From contig NZ_CP037940.1 of NCBI RefSeq assembly GCF_004358325.1, positions 2,232,001-2,296,000 on the forward strand: a stretch of 64,000 nucleotides of DNA. The letters are read 5' to 3'. This document shows positions 21,979-31,352 of the stretch, in pieces. Numbering within the stretch: the stretch's first letter is position 1; each line of letters begins with the position of its first letter. Source of the stretch: Periweissella cryptocerci (GTDB lineage: Bacteria; Bacillota; Bacilli; Lactobacillales; Lactobacillaceae). The notes under the pieces were generated by a model. It had not been told where the DNA came from. It saw nothing but the letters and a program-made list of their open reading frames with translations, and searched no databases. A program made the translations under genes and the position numbers.

Positions 21979-22713
21979 ATGAAGTTATTGATGGTTGAAG
22001 ATAACAAATCTGTCTCAGAAATGATGGCAATGTTCTTCAAAAAAGAAGGCTGGGATGCACACTTTGCTTACGATGGTAACGAAGCCGTTGCAATTTTTAG
22101 CGAAGATCCAACTAGCTGGGACATGATTACACTTGACTTGAATTTACCAGGTCTTGATGGAATGCAAGTTAGCGCGAAGATTCGTGAAATTTCACAAGCT
22201 GTGCCAATTATTATGTTGACAGCACGTGATTCAGAATCTGATCACGTACTTGGTCTTGAAATGGGTGCCGATGACTATGTTACAAAGCCATTTAGTCCAA
22301 TTACATTAATTGCGCGTATCAAAGCAATTCACCGTCGGGCTGAAATGTCAGCAAATGCCACGAACGCACCAGTTAATGATAATCCTAATGATTTTGATAT
22401 CACAACGGATCATTTCCGTTTGAATTCAAACACGCGTGAAGCGTTCATTGGTGAAACAGAAATTCGTGATTTGACGCCTAAGGAATTTGATTTATTGAAG
22501 ACTTTAGCACAAAAACCACGCCAAGTGTTCTCTCGTGAACAATTATTACAACTTGTTTGGGATTACGAATACTATGGTGATGAACGAACTGTTGATGCGC
22601 ACATCAAAAAATTACGTCAAAAAATTGAAAAGGCTGGCCCTCAAGTGATTCAAACTGTTTGGGGTGTTGGTTATAAGTTTGATGATTCTGCAGTTGCTGC
22701 AGATGAAAAGTAA
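21979..22713 (+). CDS. OmpR/PhoB-family response regulator
   Basis: A 244-residue protein. The receiver domain has the acidic pair E7/D8, the phosphorylated aspartate D53 (TLDLNLPG), T81 and K103 (VTKPF). After a linker of about 20 residues the C-terminal winged helix starts near 145 and ends HIKKLRQKIE...VWGVGYKF, typical of the family. The ATG at 21979 with GGAGG 11 bases upstream is chosen over an in-frame start at 21949. The histidine kinase gene follows 26 bp later. The signal is unknown. Confidence 0.95.
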   Translation: MKLLMVEDNKSVSEMMAMFFKKEGWDAHFAYDGNEAVAIFSEDPTSWDMITLDLNLPGLDGMQVSAKIREISQAVPIIMLTARDSESDHVLGLEMGADDYVTKPFSPITLIARIKAIHRRAEMSANATNAPVNDNPNDFDITTDHFRLNSNTREAFIGETEIRDLTPKEFDLLKTLAQKPRQVFSREQLLQLVWDYEYYGDERTVDAHIKKLRQKIEKAGPQVIQTVWGVGYKFDDSAVAADEK

Positions 22714-22739
22714 AAAGCAATAGGGGTACTATTAGGGAG

Positions 22740-24164
22740 ATGCGTTTAATTTACCAACAAATGCTCGCGTTTTTCTTAGTAATTATGACGGCGATAATTA
22801 TTATCGGCGTCCTTTTTTCTAAGTTCACGACAAATATTATGTATGAAGATACTTATGCGGAAATGGAAGAGTATTCAAATAGTTTGATGAACGAAACTTT
22901 GCGGTTCGATCCAAAGACGAAAGAGTTTATCGGTTTTGATACAGAAGGTCTCCAAAGTGCATATCGATTGCTCAGCGATCAAGGGGTATCATTTACCATT
23001 TATAATGCTAAACGCGAAGTTATCTATCCTGAAGAAGGACTGACAACTAGTATTTACAAAAATGATTGGAAAGTTCTTGAAAAACAAAATTTAATTAAGA
23101 AGAAGGTAACCGAAGCTGGTAACGTTGATGTTTACCGTTCATACTTCGGTGATGGTCCAGATGGCAAGCGCCAACAAATTGCGGTGGTAACACTGGCCTC
23201 ATCAGTTTCTTCGATTAATAAGGTGTTGACACGATTACGCCATAATTTAATTATTGCGTTCTTTATTTCAACCGTGATTGCAATTATACTGAGTTACTTT
23301 TTATCACAACGCATTATCTTCCGGTTACACCGCATGCAACGGGTGGCCAACCAGATTTCGGCGGGCGATTACAATATTGTGTTGCCAACTAATCGCAAGG
23401 ATGAACTCGGGGCGTTGGCGGCTGACTTGAATACCATGGCGGCCTCACTGAAAGCTTCTGAAGTTGAAATTCAAGAGCAAGAAGAACGGCGCAAGCAATT
23501 CATGGCGAATGCTTCGCACGAAATGCGGACGCCTTTGACGACGATTTCTGGTATTTTGGAAGGGCTCGAATACGATGTCTTTCCGGAAGAAGAAAAGCAA
23601 CATAGTTATCGCTTAATGAAGAATGAAACTGATCGTTTGATTCGTTTGGTTACGGAAAACTTAGATTACGAAAAATTGCGCCAAAATAAAATTGTCTTGC
23701 AAAAACAACAATTCAATTCAATTCCGGTGCTGAAAAATCTGGTGGAACAATTGAACAAACGCGCGATTGCGCAGAATGATAGTATCGAATTAGTTAATAA
23801 AACTGATGTGGAAGTTTTCGCTGATCAAGATCGCTTTACACAGATTATTTTCAATTTGGTTAATAATGCCATTCAGTTTACTGAAAATGGGACAATCACT
23901 GTAACTGCTCGCCGCACAGCAGATGCAGCGGTTTATCAAGTTACGGATACTGGAATCGGGATGACACCTGAGCAAGTAGCTAAAATTTGGGATCGTTACT
24001 ATAAAGCAGATCCTTCGCGGACTGTTAAAGGCGAGTCTGGATTGGGTATGGCAATTGTTAAGCAACTGGTCGAGCTCCATGACGGTGACATTCAAGTTTC
24101 AAGTACGGCAAATGTTGGCACAACTTTCATTGTGACAATTCCAGATAAACAATCAAAAGATTAA
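22740..24164 (+). CDS. Sensor histidine kinase of the OmpR-type system
   Basis: A 474-residue membrane kinase. Two membrane segments (about 9-27 and 170-189) bracket an extracytoplasmic sensor domain of about 140 residues. A HAMP region (190-245) and a HisKA box with H260 (ANASHEMRTPL) follow. The HATPase domain shows N (NLVNNAIQF), DTGIGM and GLGMAIVKQL. It phosphorylates the regulator encoded just upstream. The start has only an adjacent GGGAG, so initiation may depend on coupling to the regulator gene. A terminator ends the operon. Confidence 0.95.
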   Translation: MRLIYQQMLAFFLVIMTAIIIIGVLFSKFTTNIMYEDTYAEMEEYSNSLMNETLRFDPKTKEFIGFDTEGLQSAYRLLSDQGVSFTIYNAKREVIYPEEGLTTSIYKNDWKVLEKQNLIKKKVTEAGNVDVYRSYFGDGPDGKRQQIAVVTLASSVSSINKVLTRLRHNLIIAFFISTVIAIILSYFLSQRIIFRLHRMQRVANQISAGDYNIVLPTNRKDELGALAADLNTMAASLKASEVEIQEQEERRKQFMANASHEMRTPLTTISGILEGLEYDVFPEEEKQHSYRLMKNETDRLIRLVTENLDYEKLRQNKIVLQKQQFNSIPVLKNLVEQLNKRAIAQNDSIELVNKTDVEVFADQDRFTQIIFNLVNNAIQFTENGTITVTARRTADAAVYQVTDTGIGMTPEQVAKIWDRYYKADPSRTVKGESGLGMAIVKQLVELHDGDIQVSSTANVGTTFIVTIPDKQSKD

Positions 24165-24167
24165 CAA

Positions 24168-24203
24168 AAAGATGAAACGCCGGCAACGGGTTTCATCTTT
24201 TTT
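24168..24203 (+). terminator. Rho-independent terminator of the two-component operon
   Basis: AAAGATGAAAC pairs with GTTTCATCTTT around CGCCGGCAACGG, then T-rich sequence. Confidence 0.88.
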
Positions 24204-24221
24204 ATTGGGTTTAACTGGTAC

Positions 24222-24290
24222 CAGTTCATCTAATGTGGTACAGCCTAAATTTTACCCATTAGGCACCGTGGCGGAAGCACATCCCCAAAA
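24222..24290 (+). mobile_element. Probable decayed fragment of the structured element
   Basis: TCTAATGTGG (24229-24238) resembles the left core TCTGACGTGG at 8 of 10 positions. GCACCGTGGCGGAAGCACAT (24263-24282) resembles a block of copy 1 at 6307-6326 (about 85% identity). It lies straight after a terminator like the other copies. A perfect AACTGGTACCAGTT palindrome (24213-24226) is next to it. Confidence 0.45.
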
Positions 24291-24346
24291 ATGTACATGA
24301 AACTGGGCCAAAATGTAGGCGTTTTTCAGAAAATAGACAAATTTAT

Positions 24347-24394
24347 GTAAAACGCTTACAAAAGTTGCATGAAACTATTGTGTAAACGTTTTCA
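24347..24394 (+). promoter_or_regulatory. Two cre sites upstream of galM
   Basis: TGTAAACGTTTTCA at 24381-24394 matches the cre consensus TGWAARCGYTWNCW at every position. GTAAAACGCTTACA at 24347-24360 matches at 12 of 14. This implies CcpA carbon catabolite control of galM and the sugar uptake gene. Confidence 0.75.
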
Positions 24395-24450
24395 ATGAGC
24401 TAAACTAATAAAGTTGATTTAATTAAGAGCGAAGGAAAAATATAAAAATT

Positions 24451-25473
24451 ATGAAAAAAACAATTGAGACAGTTGGCGAGTACGACGGTCAATCAATCAA
24501 AAAAATTACCCTTGAAAATGCTAAGGGTTCAAGGCTAGGCGTTTTAACATTAGGAGCACTTTGGGATGAATTCTCAGTAGTCGACAATGGCGAACGCGTG
24601 AACTTAGTTTTGAATGCAGCTTCAGTTGATAACTACGTGGACAATCCATACTTTATGGGGCGTGTGGTAGCACGAGTAGCTGGTCGGATTGGTGAAGGTG
24701 ATTTGATAGTTGGCGATAAGCACTATCAAGTTGATCAAAACGAAGGTACCACGACATTACATGGTGGGGCTAAGGGTTCTGCCAATCGGGTCTTTGAATA
24801 CGAAGTTAGTGATGATGCAATCACTTTGACAACTTTGATGAAAGACGACACGTTCCCTGGTGAACTTAAGTTAGTAGTAACGTATAAGTTTACGGATGAT
24901 GATGAAGTTGAGCTGTCATTTACAGGAACACAAGCGGGCGTTGACGGTGTCTTTAATCCAACGAGTCACGTCTATTGGAACCTGTCAAATACGCGTAACG
25001 ATGTCTTAAAACACGATTTGTGGGTTGATGCAAAGAACCGGCTAGATGTTTTTGAAAACAAGGTTCCAACCGGTAAATACAATTCAAATGCTGTACGTGG
25101 TTTCGACTTTATTAACAAGACTAATATCGGTGAGCGAATGGCGGAACTTGTGGGAACGACCGAAAAGGGGATTGATGATGTGTATGTTGTCGATAACAGT
25201 CAAGCTGACGGGAAGTTTGCTGAATTGACAGATACCGAAAGTGGTCGCACGCTAGATGTTTACTCAGATCGTAATGGGGTCGTTTTCTTTACAGCGAACT
25301 CAGTGCACGATGGGATGACATTTGAACGTGGTCAAGGACAACCTTGGATGGGTGTAGCACTTGAGGCGCAAAGCTTACCTGATGCGGGGCACCATCCAGA
25401 ATTTGGTAACGATGTCATTACGGTGGGTGAAACGAAGACGTACTCGATTGGTTACAAATACTACAAGGCATAA
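24451..25473 (+). CDS. galM: Aldose 1-epimerase (mutarotase)
   Basis: A 340-residue protein of the galactose mutarotase fold. FNPTSHVYWNLS (about 169-180) holds the catalytic histidine, and GVALEAQSLPDA (about 303-314) the catalytic glutamate. NPYFMGRVVARVAGRI near 67-82 is the N-terminal family block. It interconverts alpha and beta anomers of sugars such as glucose or galactose. A sugar uptake gene follows 43 bp later, so the pair likely handles imported hexose. Cre sites upstream support catabolite control. Confidence 0.93.
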   Translation: MKKTIETVGEYDGQSIKKITLENAKGSRLGVLTLGALWDEFSVVDNGERVNLVLNAASVDNYVDNPYFMGRVVARVAGRIGEGDLIVGDKHYQVDQNEGTTTLHGGAKGSANRVFEYEVSDDAITLTTLMKDDTFPGELKLVVTYKFTDDDEVELSFTGTQAGVDGVFNPTSHVYWNLSNTRNDVLKHDLWVDAKNRLDVFENKVPTGKYNSNAVRGFDFINKTNIGERMAELVGTTEKGIDDVYVVDNSQADGKFAELTDTESGRTLDVYSDRNGVVFFTANSVHDGMTFERGQGQPWMGVALEAQSLPDAGHHPEFGNDVITVGETKTYSIGYKYYKA

Positions 25474-25515
25474 ATTAATAATTCATTTTAGGGAAAAAGG
25501 GAATAGGGAAGAAAA

Positions 25516-26463
25516 ATGTTAACATACTTAATCGCATTAATTCCAGCGCTCGCTTGGGGTTCAACTGGTTTATTTTCAACAAAGCTTGGTGGTTCAGCCG
25601 GGCAACAAACACTTGGTATGACAATCGGTGCCATGGCATTTGGTTTCTTGACGTTTATCGCCTTCGTAATTCCACAAGGCATTAATGTTTCATCACACAT
25701 TTGGATTGCTGGTTTATTATCAGGGCTGTTATGGGCAGTTGGTCAAGCTGGTCAATTTACAGCAATTAAGGCCATGGGGGTTTCAAACGCCATTCCTTGG
25801 TCAACGGCTGGTCAAATCGTTGGGAATGCTGCCTTGGCAGCGACGATTCTTGGCGAATGGTCAACGGCGCGGATGTGGATTTTTGGAGTCATTTCAATCT
25901 TCTTGGTTGTCCTTGGTGCCATTTTAACCGCTAAGCGTGATAAAGCCATTAAAACCGGTGATGAACAAATGCAAATGGAAACAACGCGAGGCTTAATTGC
26001 CGTGTTGATTTCAACGATTGGTTACTCAGGTTACTACATTGTGCCAAATTACATGCGGAAAATTGGTTACATTTCACACCTGATTGCTGATAAAAACAAC
26101 GGGGTCGATTATATGACTGCGACAATCTTCCCACAATCAATTGGGATGGTTATCGGTGCGATTATTATTGTTACCTTGTTCATGCGCGAATCTAAGACAA
26201 TGTTCCAAGCACCAACTTGGCGCAACATGTTAACTGGTGCCGTTTGGGGTGTTGGTAACTTGGCAATGTTCATTTCAGCTGCTAACCCAAACATGGGTCA
26301 AGCTATCGCTGTAACAATGTCACAAATGGGAATCATCGTTGGGACGTTTGGTGGGATTTATATCTTGCATGAACGTAAAACTAAGAAGCAAATGGGCTTC
26401 ATTGTTGTTGGTTCAATCATGATTGTTATTGGTGGGATTTTGATTAGTAACTTACCAAAATAA
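25516..26463 (+). CDS. GRP-family sugar uptake protein (GlcU/RbsU-like)
   Basis: A 315-residue membrane protein with ten hydrophobic segments arranged as two halves, beginning LIALIPALAWGSTGLFSTKLGG. The AWGS motif and AIKAMGVSNAIPWSTAGQIVGNA (about 84-106) are typical of the glucose/ribose uptake family of Firmicutes. Substrate is inferred: glucose because galM precedes it, but ribose carriers look alike. AGGGAAG lies before the ATG. A strong terminator follows. Confidence 0.88.
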   Translation: MLTYLIALIPALAWGSTGLFSTKLGGSAGQQTLGMTIGAMAFGFLTFIAFVIPQGINVSSHIWIAGLLSGLLWAVGQAGQFTAIKAMGVSNAIPWSTAGQIVGNAALAATILGEWSTARMWIFGVISIFLVVLGAILTAKRDKAIKTGDEQMQMETTRGLIAVLISTIGYSGYYIVPNYMRKIGYISHLIADKNNGVDYMTATIFPQSIGMVIGAIIIVTLFMRESKTMFQAPTWRNMLTGAVWGVGNLAMFISAANPNMGQAIAVTMSQMGIIVGTFGGIYILHERKTKKQMGFIVVGSIMIVIGGILISNLPK

Positions 26464-26479
26464 TTTAATATTCAAAGTA

Positions 26480-26510
26480 AACTCGAATCGATTGCGATTC
26501 GAGTTTTTTT
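26480..26510 (+). terminator. Rho-independent terminator after the sugar uptake gene
   Basis: AACTCGAATCG pairs perfectly with CGATTCGAGTT, loop ATTG, then T7. Confidence 0.92.
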
Positions 26511-26912
26511 GTTATATTTTGTCTAGCGTGGGATTGTCGTTGCTGGACTTTTTAATCATCGAATTACTGAGGTTCTGTTGATTCTCAGTGTTGGTTTTTT
26601 TATACTAGTGCGGGCTATGATTGGTACCTGTTTTTTTGCTAGTTTGAACATTATTCCTAACTAACGAAGTGCTGATAAATTACTTGGTGGTCGCAGACTT
26701 TACACCGTGACTGGGGTGATATGTGTGCAACACATGTCGCCGCTGAGGATAAGATGAGGAGTCTAGGGGATTTATCCCCTAGAGTCCCAACTTATCCGAG
26801 TTTGCCAAGACCGCACTTCGGCTTGGCAATGTGCTTCCAGTGTGGTGCGCCAAGTAATTTACCGGCACGCAGTGGCCAATTTTATTCAATACCACGTCAG
26901 ACAAAATATAAT
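26511..26912 (-). mobile_element. Structured MITE-like element, copy 4 (reverse orientation)
   Basis: The left side is TTATATTTTGTCTAGCGTGG, and the right side reads CCACGTCAGACAAAATATAA, so 13 bp at each extreme end are perfect inverts. The interior is the reverse complement of the first module of copies 2 and 5, with the same GCCGGTAAATTACTTGGCG arm. The AGGGGATTTATCCCCT hairpin is a compensated variant of the AGGGAATAAATTCCCT arm in copy 5. T-rich 8-mers flank it but do not clearly duplicate. It starts directly at the T-tract of the preceding terminator. Confidence 0.82.
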
Positions 26913-27148
26913 TTTTTGTATCATCACTGATGACGAACAGCGGTTAAATTGTTAGTTCTGGTATCGAATCTTAATTAAAGGGATGGTTTCAGCGTATTTT
27001 TACAATTTTCGTAATCTAGTTACACATGCGACACTGTGATATTAACCAACTGCAATCATTTCGCAACATAGAACGTGTAATATATGAGTCATTGAAAAAA
27101 AGTTGTACTTCATTTCACTTTGAAATACGGCTAAAAAGGGGACGAACG

Positions 27149-28531
27149 ATGATTAAGATAAAAAAGAATGTGGCACAAGCGGCGATTATGCTTGCGATTT
27201 TGGCCGGTGCTACCGTAGCTCCATTAGCGGGGGTACAGGTTAACGCTGATACAGTTAATACATATGTACCTGGCAACAAGATTTCAAAGGTTTATGCAAA
27301 GACTAATATTGATGAATTTGCTGATGCTGATTTAACGCAAAAAGTTGGCACAATTAAGGTTAACAAAGCAGCACAAATCAAAAGTGTCGTTGATCGTGGC
27401 GCTGATAATGCACCAGTCTTAGCGTTAACTAATGGGCACTACATCACGGCCAATAAAGACATGGTCGTTGCTTCAACAATTGATGAAGCTAAGTATTTCA
27501 TTACCAATCCTAAAATCATCGGGGTAAAAAAGGCAACTAATGTACACGAAGATCACAATTTTAAAACTGTTACGGGTAAGTTAAAAGCCGGTGATGTTTT
27601 GCATGTCAAAGGAATTGCGTGGTCTAATGGTGGAACGCCCCGTTTAGAATTACAAGATGGTGGCTTTATGACGGCCGCTAAATCAACTGGTAGTAAAGTT
27701 GGTAAGAAGATTAGTAACTATTGGACAGTTTCACTAGGTTCAGCTAAAATCGTGAAGAATAGCTTTATCTACAAGAACCAAAACTTTAAGAAAAATCAAC
27801 GTGTTAAGAAGTTAAAAAAAGGCACAAAAATCAAGATTAAGGGTTTGAAATGGAGTAATGGTGGTTACCCACGCTTTAAGGTGGCGGGTGGTTACTTAAC
27901 AACCAACAAAAAGAACACAGTTGTTGCGAGTGCTGGGTCTAACAAGGTTAACTCATACATCATCAGTAATTACTTCGGCAAGCACGCTAAGATTGTTAAG
28001 AAAATTGATAAACGTTTTCCTAAGAATAAGTTGCGTCGGGGATTGGGCAAGCCTGAAGGGGTTGTTGTTCATGAAACAGCGAACCCTAATTCAACGTTAA
28101 AAAATGAAGTGAAATACATGAAGGCGCACTATAAGAACGCGTTTGTGCACACTTTCGTTAACGGTAGCACAATTGAAAACATTGCTAATACAAACTACTT
28201 GGCATGGGGTGCGGGTTACCAAGCTAACCAACGTTTTATCCAATTTGAACAAGTTCGTGTTCACTCGAAAAAGAACTTCGCTAAAGAAATTAACAATGCA
28301 GCTTACTACTCAGCATACATTTTGAAGGAATATGGCTTAAAGCCTTCATTAGCTAAGAAGAACAAGACTGGAACACTTTGGTCACACAATGATGTTTCAA
28401 AATGGTTAGGTGGAACCACACATACTGATCCAGTGGCATACTGGAAAGCATCTGGTAAGAAATGGTTTGGTACTAACTACACGATGAAAGATTTCTACAA
28501 GTTAGTTAAAGCATATTATGATGCAATGTAA
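27149..28531 (+). CDS. Secreted N-acetylmuramoyl-L-alanine amidase with wall-binding repeats
   Basis: A 460-residue protein. A signal peptide (residues 1-35, cleavage after VNA) is followed by three related modules of about 65-75 residues (near 40-110, 117-185 and 190-265). Each has an IKG.WSNGG.PR.....GGY.T pattern like the DUF5776/GW-type repeats of lactic acid bacteria. The C-terminal domain (about 290-420) has VVVHETANP with a zinc-ligand histidine, and WSHNDVSKWLGGTTHTDP, as in Amidase_2. It should cleave the bond between muramic acid and the stem peptide. The ATG at 27149 with AGGGG 7 bases upstream is chosen over a longer frame from 27026. Confidence 0.88.
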   Translation: MIKIKKNVAQAAIMLAILAGATVAPLAGVQVNADTVNTYVPGNKISKVYAKTNIDEFADADLTQKVGTIKVNKAAQIKSVVDRGADNAPVLALTNGHYITANKDMVVASTIDEAKYFITNPKIIGVKKATNVHEDHNFKTVTGKLKAGDVLHVKGIAWSNGGTPRLELQDGGFMTAAKSTGSKVGKKISNYWTVSLGSAKIVKNSFIYKNQNFKKNQRVKKLKKGTKIKIKGLKWSNGGYPRFKVAGGYLTTNKKNTVVASAGSNKVNSYIISNYFGKHAKIVKKIDKRFPKNKLRRGLGKPEGVVVHETANPNSTLKNEVKYMKAHYKNAFVHTFVNGSTIENIANTNYLAWGAGYQANQRFIQFEQVRVHSKKNFAKEINNAAYYSAYILKEYGLKPSLAKKNKTGTLWSHNDVSKWLGGTTHTDPVAYWKASGKKWFGTNYTMKDFYKLVKAYYDAM

Positions 28532-28548
28532 TTAAATATGATTTAAGC

Positions 28549-28578
28549 GAAAAACGTCTGATTGCAGGCGTTTTTTTG
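28549..28578 (+). terminator. Rho-independent terminator after the amidase gene
   Basis: AAAAACGTCTG pairs with CAGGCGTTTTT around ATTG, with a T7 tract. Confidence 0.88.
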
Positions 28579-28589
28579 TTGCATATAAA

Positions 28590-29030
28590 GGCCCTATTTT
28601 GTCTGACGTGGGTCTATCCCGTGGGATCGAATAAAATTGGCCACTGCGTGCCAGTAAATTACTTGGCGCACCACGCTGGAAGCACATTGCCAAGCCGAAG
28701 TGCGGTCTTGGCAAACTCGGATAAGCTGGGACTCTAAGGGAATAAATTCCCTAGACTCCTCAGCTCATCCTCAGCGGCGACATGCGTTTCACACATATCA
28801 CCCCAGTCGCGGTGTAAAGGCTGCGCCCACCAAGCAATTTACCGGCACTCCGTTAGTTAGGAATAATTCTCAAACTAGCAAAAAAGTCGTAGGGTCTGGA
28901 TTCAATCAAATCAGTTATCGCTGATTTTGTGCTGTGCTCAAAATAGTGCTTAAGGGATATTCCGTGGTGCGTGAGTATTCTCGTAAACAAAAGTACAGAA
29001 ATGAGAATCCCGCGCTACAATAAATAGATG
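28590..29030 (+). mobile_element. Structured MITE-like element, copy 5 (near-perfect target duplication)
   Basis: It begins GGCCCTATTTTG with TCTGACGTGGG at 28602, and ends AATCCCGCGCTACAATAAATAGATG. CATATAAA (28582-28589) and CATATGAA (29031-29038) flank it, a 7/8 duplication. The interior holds TTGCCAAG/CTTGGCAA, an AGGGAATAAATTCCCT hairpin inside GGATAAGCTG/CAGCTCATCC, and AAATCAG/CTGATTT. The 3' module differs from those of copies 1 and 2. Confidence 0.86.
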
Positions 29031-29344
29031 CATATGAAGTCATTGTTTTAGGTTTGTTTAAGATAAAGTGTGTAGAGGTAGCGTCGCTTGCCTAGGGTGC
29101 TATACTTGGAAGCGTTTGTAAGATTAGTGATAAACACAGATTTTTCGTGCAAAAATGTAATGGCGGCTAATGCCTATCATTAAATGTATGTTGCGTGTTA
29201 CTTCACATAATCTTCTTAATTCTTTAATGCTGTTGCAATCAAAGGAACTTCGAGTACTTAAGAATGCAACAGTTCTGCAATATTTAGATGTTAGACTTAT
29301 ATTATTAATTAAACGAAATATATAAATTTAGAGGACATAAATCA
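29031..29344. other. Non-coding leader before the glucosaminidase gene
   Basis: About 310 bp without a gene. A CTGTTGCA (29230-29237) and TGCAACAG (29265-29272) inverted repeat has a 27-base loop, and TGTAAGATTAGTGATAA near 29116 loosely resembles a WalR box. No confident promoter. Confidence 0.4.
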
Positions 29345-31261
29345 ATGAAAAAAATGCCTATTTGCATCATGACAGCTGTCATCTTAGCAAGTTCAGTGTT
29401 AGCACCGATTGCTGGTGTTAGTGCTGCTTCTGCAGATGACGCTACGCAAGTTACGACAACTGATGCCACATCGAAAAGTAGCACAAGTAGTTCTACAACT
29501 ACAGCTTCAAGTAGCAGCACCACACCAGCTACGGCATCTTCAAAACAAGCTAAAACTGCTACAAATGACACGACAGCAAATACACCTACTAGTGGCATTG
29601 TGGCTGTAGCGGCGTCGTACTTGAACGATAACGCCATTAAGTATGTCGTTGTTAATAACACTAAAGGTATTTATTACTACCAACAACCGGATTTAACTAC
29701 GGGTAAGGTGACACCACTCGTTAAGGCGGGCACATTAATTCCGTTAGCCGCTAATCCAATTGTTCAATCTGGTAGTACCACACGCTTGAAGACCGCCAAT
29801 GGCTACTACATAAGCGGGAACAAAGAGTACGTCCAAGCAGTGGATGATAAGAATGTTTTCGTTGATAATCCTGGGAACGTATTGGTGCAAAAGAACGTGA
29901 CCCTTTACAGTGATAACGAAGGGAAACAAGCTAAAAGTACGGTTGCCAAAGACACGTTGATGAATGTTACGTCAGTTTCATTTTCAGCGACTGGTAAGAC
30001 AATGTTACAAGTCAGCGGTGGCTACATTCCAAATGATAAGAGCAGCTATAAGGTAATTACTGGTAACATTGCTAATTATTTAACATCGAAGCCTACGCAA
30101 GTTATTTTGAAGAAAAGTACGAATGAATACAGTGACAATAACCTGAAAAACAAGGTTAAGTCAGTGAAAATGGGAACGATTGTCAAGATTTCTGGGTTGG
30201 CATGGTCAAATGGTGGGACACCACGTTTGAAAATGTCAAATGGTCATTATTTGACTGCTAACGTGGCAAATGTGATTGTACCAACAAAAAATATTAAGAG
30301 CTATTATGTAACTAATCCTAAGAAGTTAGTTAGTGCCAAAAAGGTCAACGGTTATCGCGATGTGACAGCCGAAGCTTCTACTAAGAATAATGGCTTTGCC
30401 GTTGGTACGTATTTTGCAATCAAAGCACTTGAATATACTAATGATGGTGTACCACGTTTCAAGTTAAGCAACGGATTGTATGTGACAGCTGGTAAAAAAT
30501 CTTACCGCACTAAAATTGTTAAGACCATTCAAAACTACTGGACGATTAAATTAGGCAAAACTAAGCTTGCTAAGAAATTGTACTTGTATAAGGATGTTAA
30601 CCTCAAAAAACGGGTTAAGGCTTACAAAAAAGGGACTGCTGTGAATGTTACCGGAGTTGCTTGGACAAAGGGTGGCACACCACGTTTGAAGGTCAAGGGT
30701 GGTTACCTTTCAGCAACTAAGAAAGCTTATACGTACAAATTAAAGGCAGTTACGATTAATAGTGATGATAGTGGTTTCTACGCGTCAAAGAATAACGCCA
30801 CAAACTTCATTACTAAATATGCTGCGGATGTCCGTGCTGTGACTAAGTCTTATGGCTTGTATGGCTCAATTCAAATGGCTCAAGCTTCTCTTGAAAGTGC
30901 CTGGGGACAAAGTGCGTTGACAAAGCAAGGGTTGAACTTCTTTGGAATTAAGGGTGCTTACAGTGGTCAATCTGTCATCATGCGGACGGCCGAATATGAT
31001 AGCAAAGGTAATCTTTACTACGTTAATGCCGCCTTCAAGAAGTATCCAAATGGTAAGGCATCATTCACCGATAACGCCAAGTTGTTGAAAAATGGCCCTG
31101 GTTTCTCATCAACTTACTATTCAGGTGCATGGCGCTCAAATGCGAAAACATACCAAGCGGCAGCACAAGGCCTCGTTGGACGCTACGCAACTGATCCTGC
31201 TTATGCAACAAAATTAGTGAGCTTGATTAACACGTATGATTTACACAAGTTACTCGATTAA
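29345..31261 (+). CDS. Secreted GH73 N-acetylglucosaminidase with wall-binding repeats
   Basis: A 638-residue protein. A signal peptide (1-29) is followed by a serine/threonine/alanine linker (about 30-85), then five or so wall-binding modules like those of the amidase upstream (about 95-480). The C-terminal GH73 domain has QMAQASLESAWGQS near 519-532, with the catalytic glutamate in LESAWG, then LNFFGIKG and a closing GLVGRYATDP. It cleaves the glycan strands of peptidoglycan and may act in cell separation. AGAGGA lies 9 bases before the ATG. Pairing with the amidase suggests a duplicated scaffold with swapped catalytic heads. Confidence 0.9.
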   Translation: MKKMPICIMTAVILASSVLAPIAGVSAASADDATQVTTTDATSKSSTSSSTTTASSSSTTPATASSKQAKTATNDTTANTPTSGIVAVAASYLNDNAIKYVVVNNTKGIYYYQQPDLTTGKVTPLVKAGTLIPLAANPIVQSGSTTRLKTANGYYISGNKEYVQAVDDKNVFVDNPGNVLVQKNVTLYSDNEGKQAKSTVAKDTLMNVTSVSFSATGKTMLQVSGGYIPNDKSSYKVITGNIANYLTSKPTQVILKKSTNEYSDNNLKNKVKSVKMGTIVKISGLAWSNGGTPRLKMSNGHYLTANVANVIVPTKNIKSYYVTNPKKLVSAKKVNGYRDVTAEASTKNNGFAVGTYFAIKALEYTNDGVPRFKLSNGLYVTAGKKSYRTKIVKTIQNYWTIKLGKTKLAKKLYLYKDVNLKKRVKAYKKGTAVNVTGVAWTKGGTPRLKVKGGYLSATKKAYTYKLKAVTINSDDSGFYASKNNATNFITKYAADVRAVTKSYGLYGSIQMAQASLESAWGQSALTKQGLNFFGIKGAYSGQSVIMRTAEYDSKGNLYYVNAAFKKYPNGKASFTDNAKLLKNGPGFSSTYYSGAWRSNAKTYQAAAQGLVGRYATDPAYATKLVSLINTYDLHKLLD

Positions 31262-31307
31262 AATAAGAAGTGGATAAAAGGCGTTTTGCAGCCTGTTGTC
31301 ACACGTT

Positions 31308-31352
31308 AATAAGCCGGATTTCTACCTTACAAGGAGAAATCCGGCTTATTTT
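31308..31352 (+). terminator. Rho-independent terminator after the glucosaminidase gene
   Basis: A 16-bp perfect stem, AATAAGCCGGATTTCT with AGAAATCCGGCTTATT, followed by TT. Copy 6 of the mobile element starts at the next base. Confidence 0.9.
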
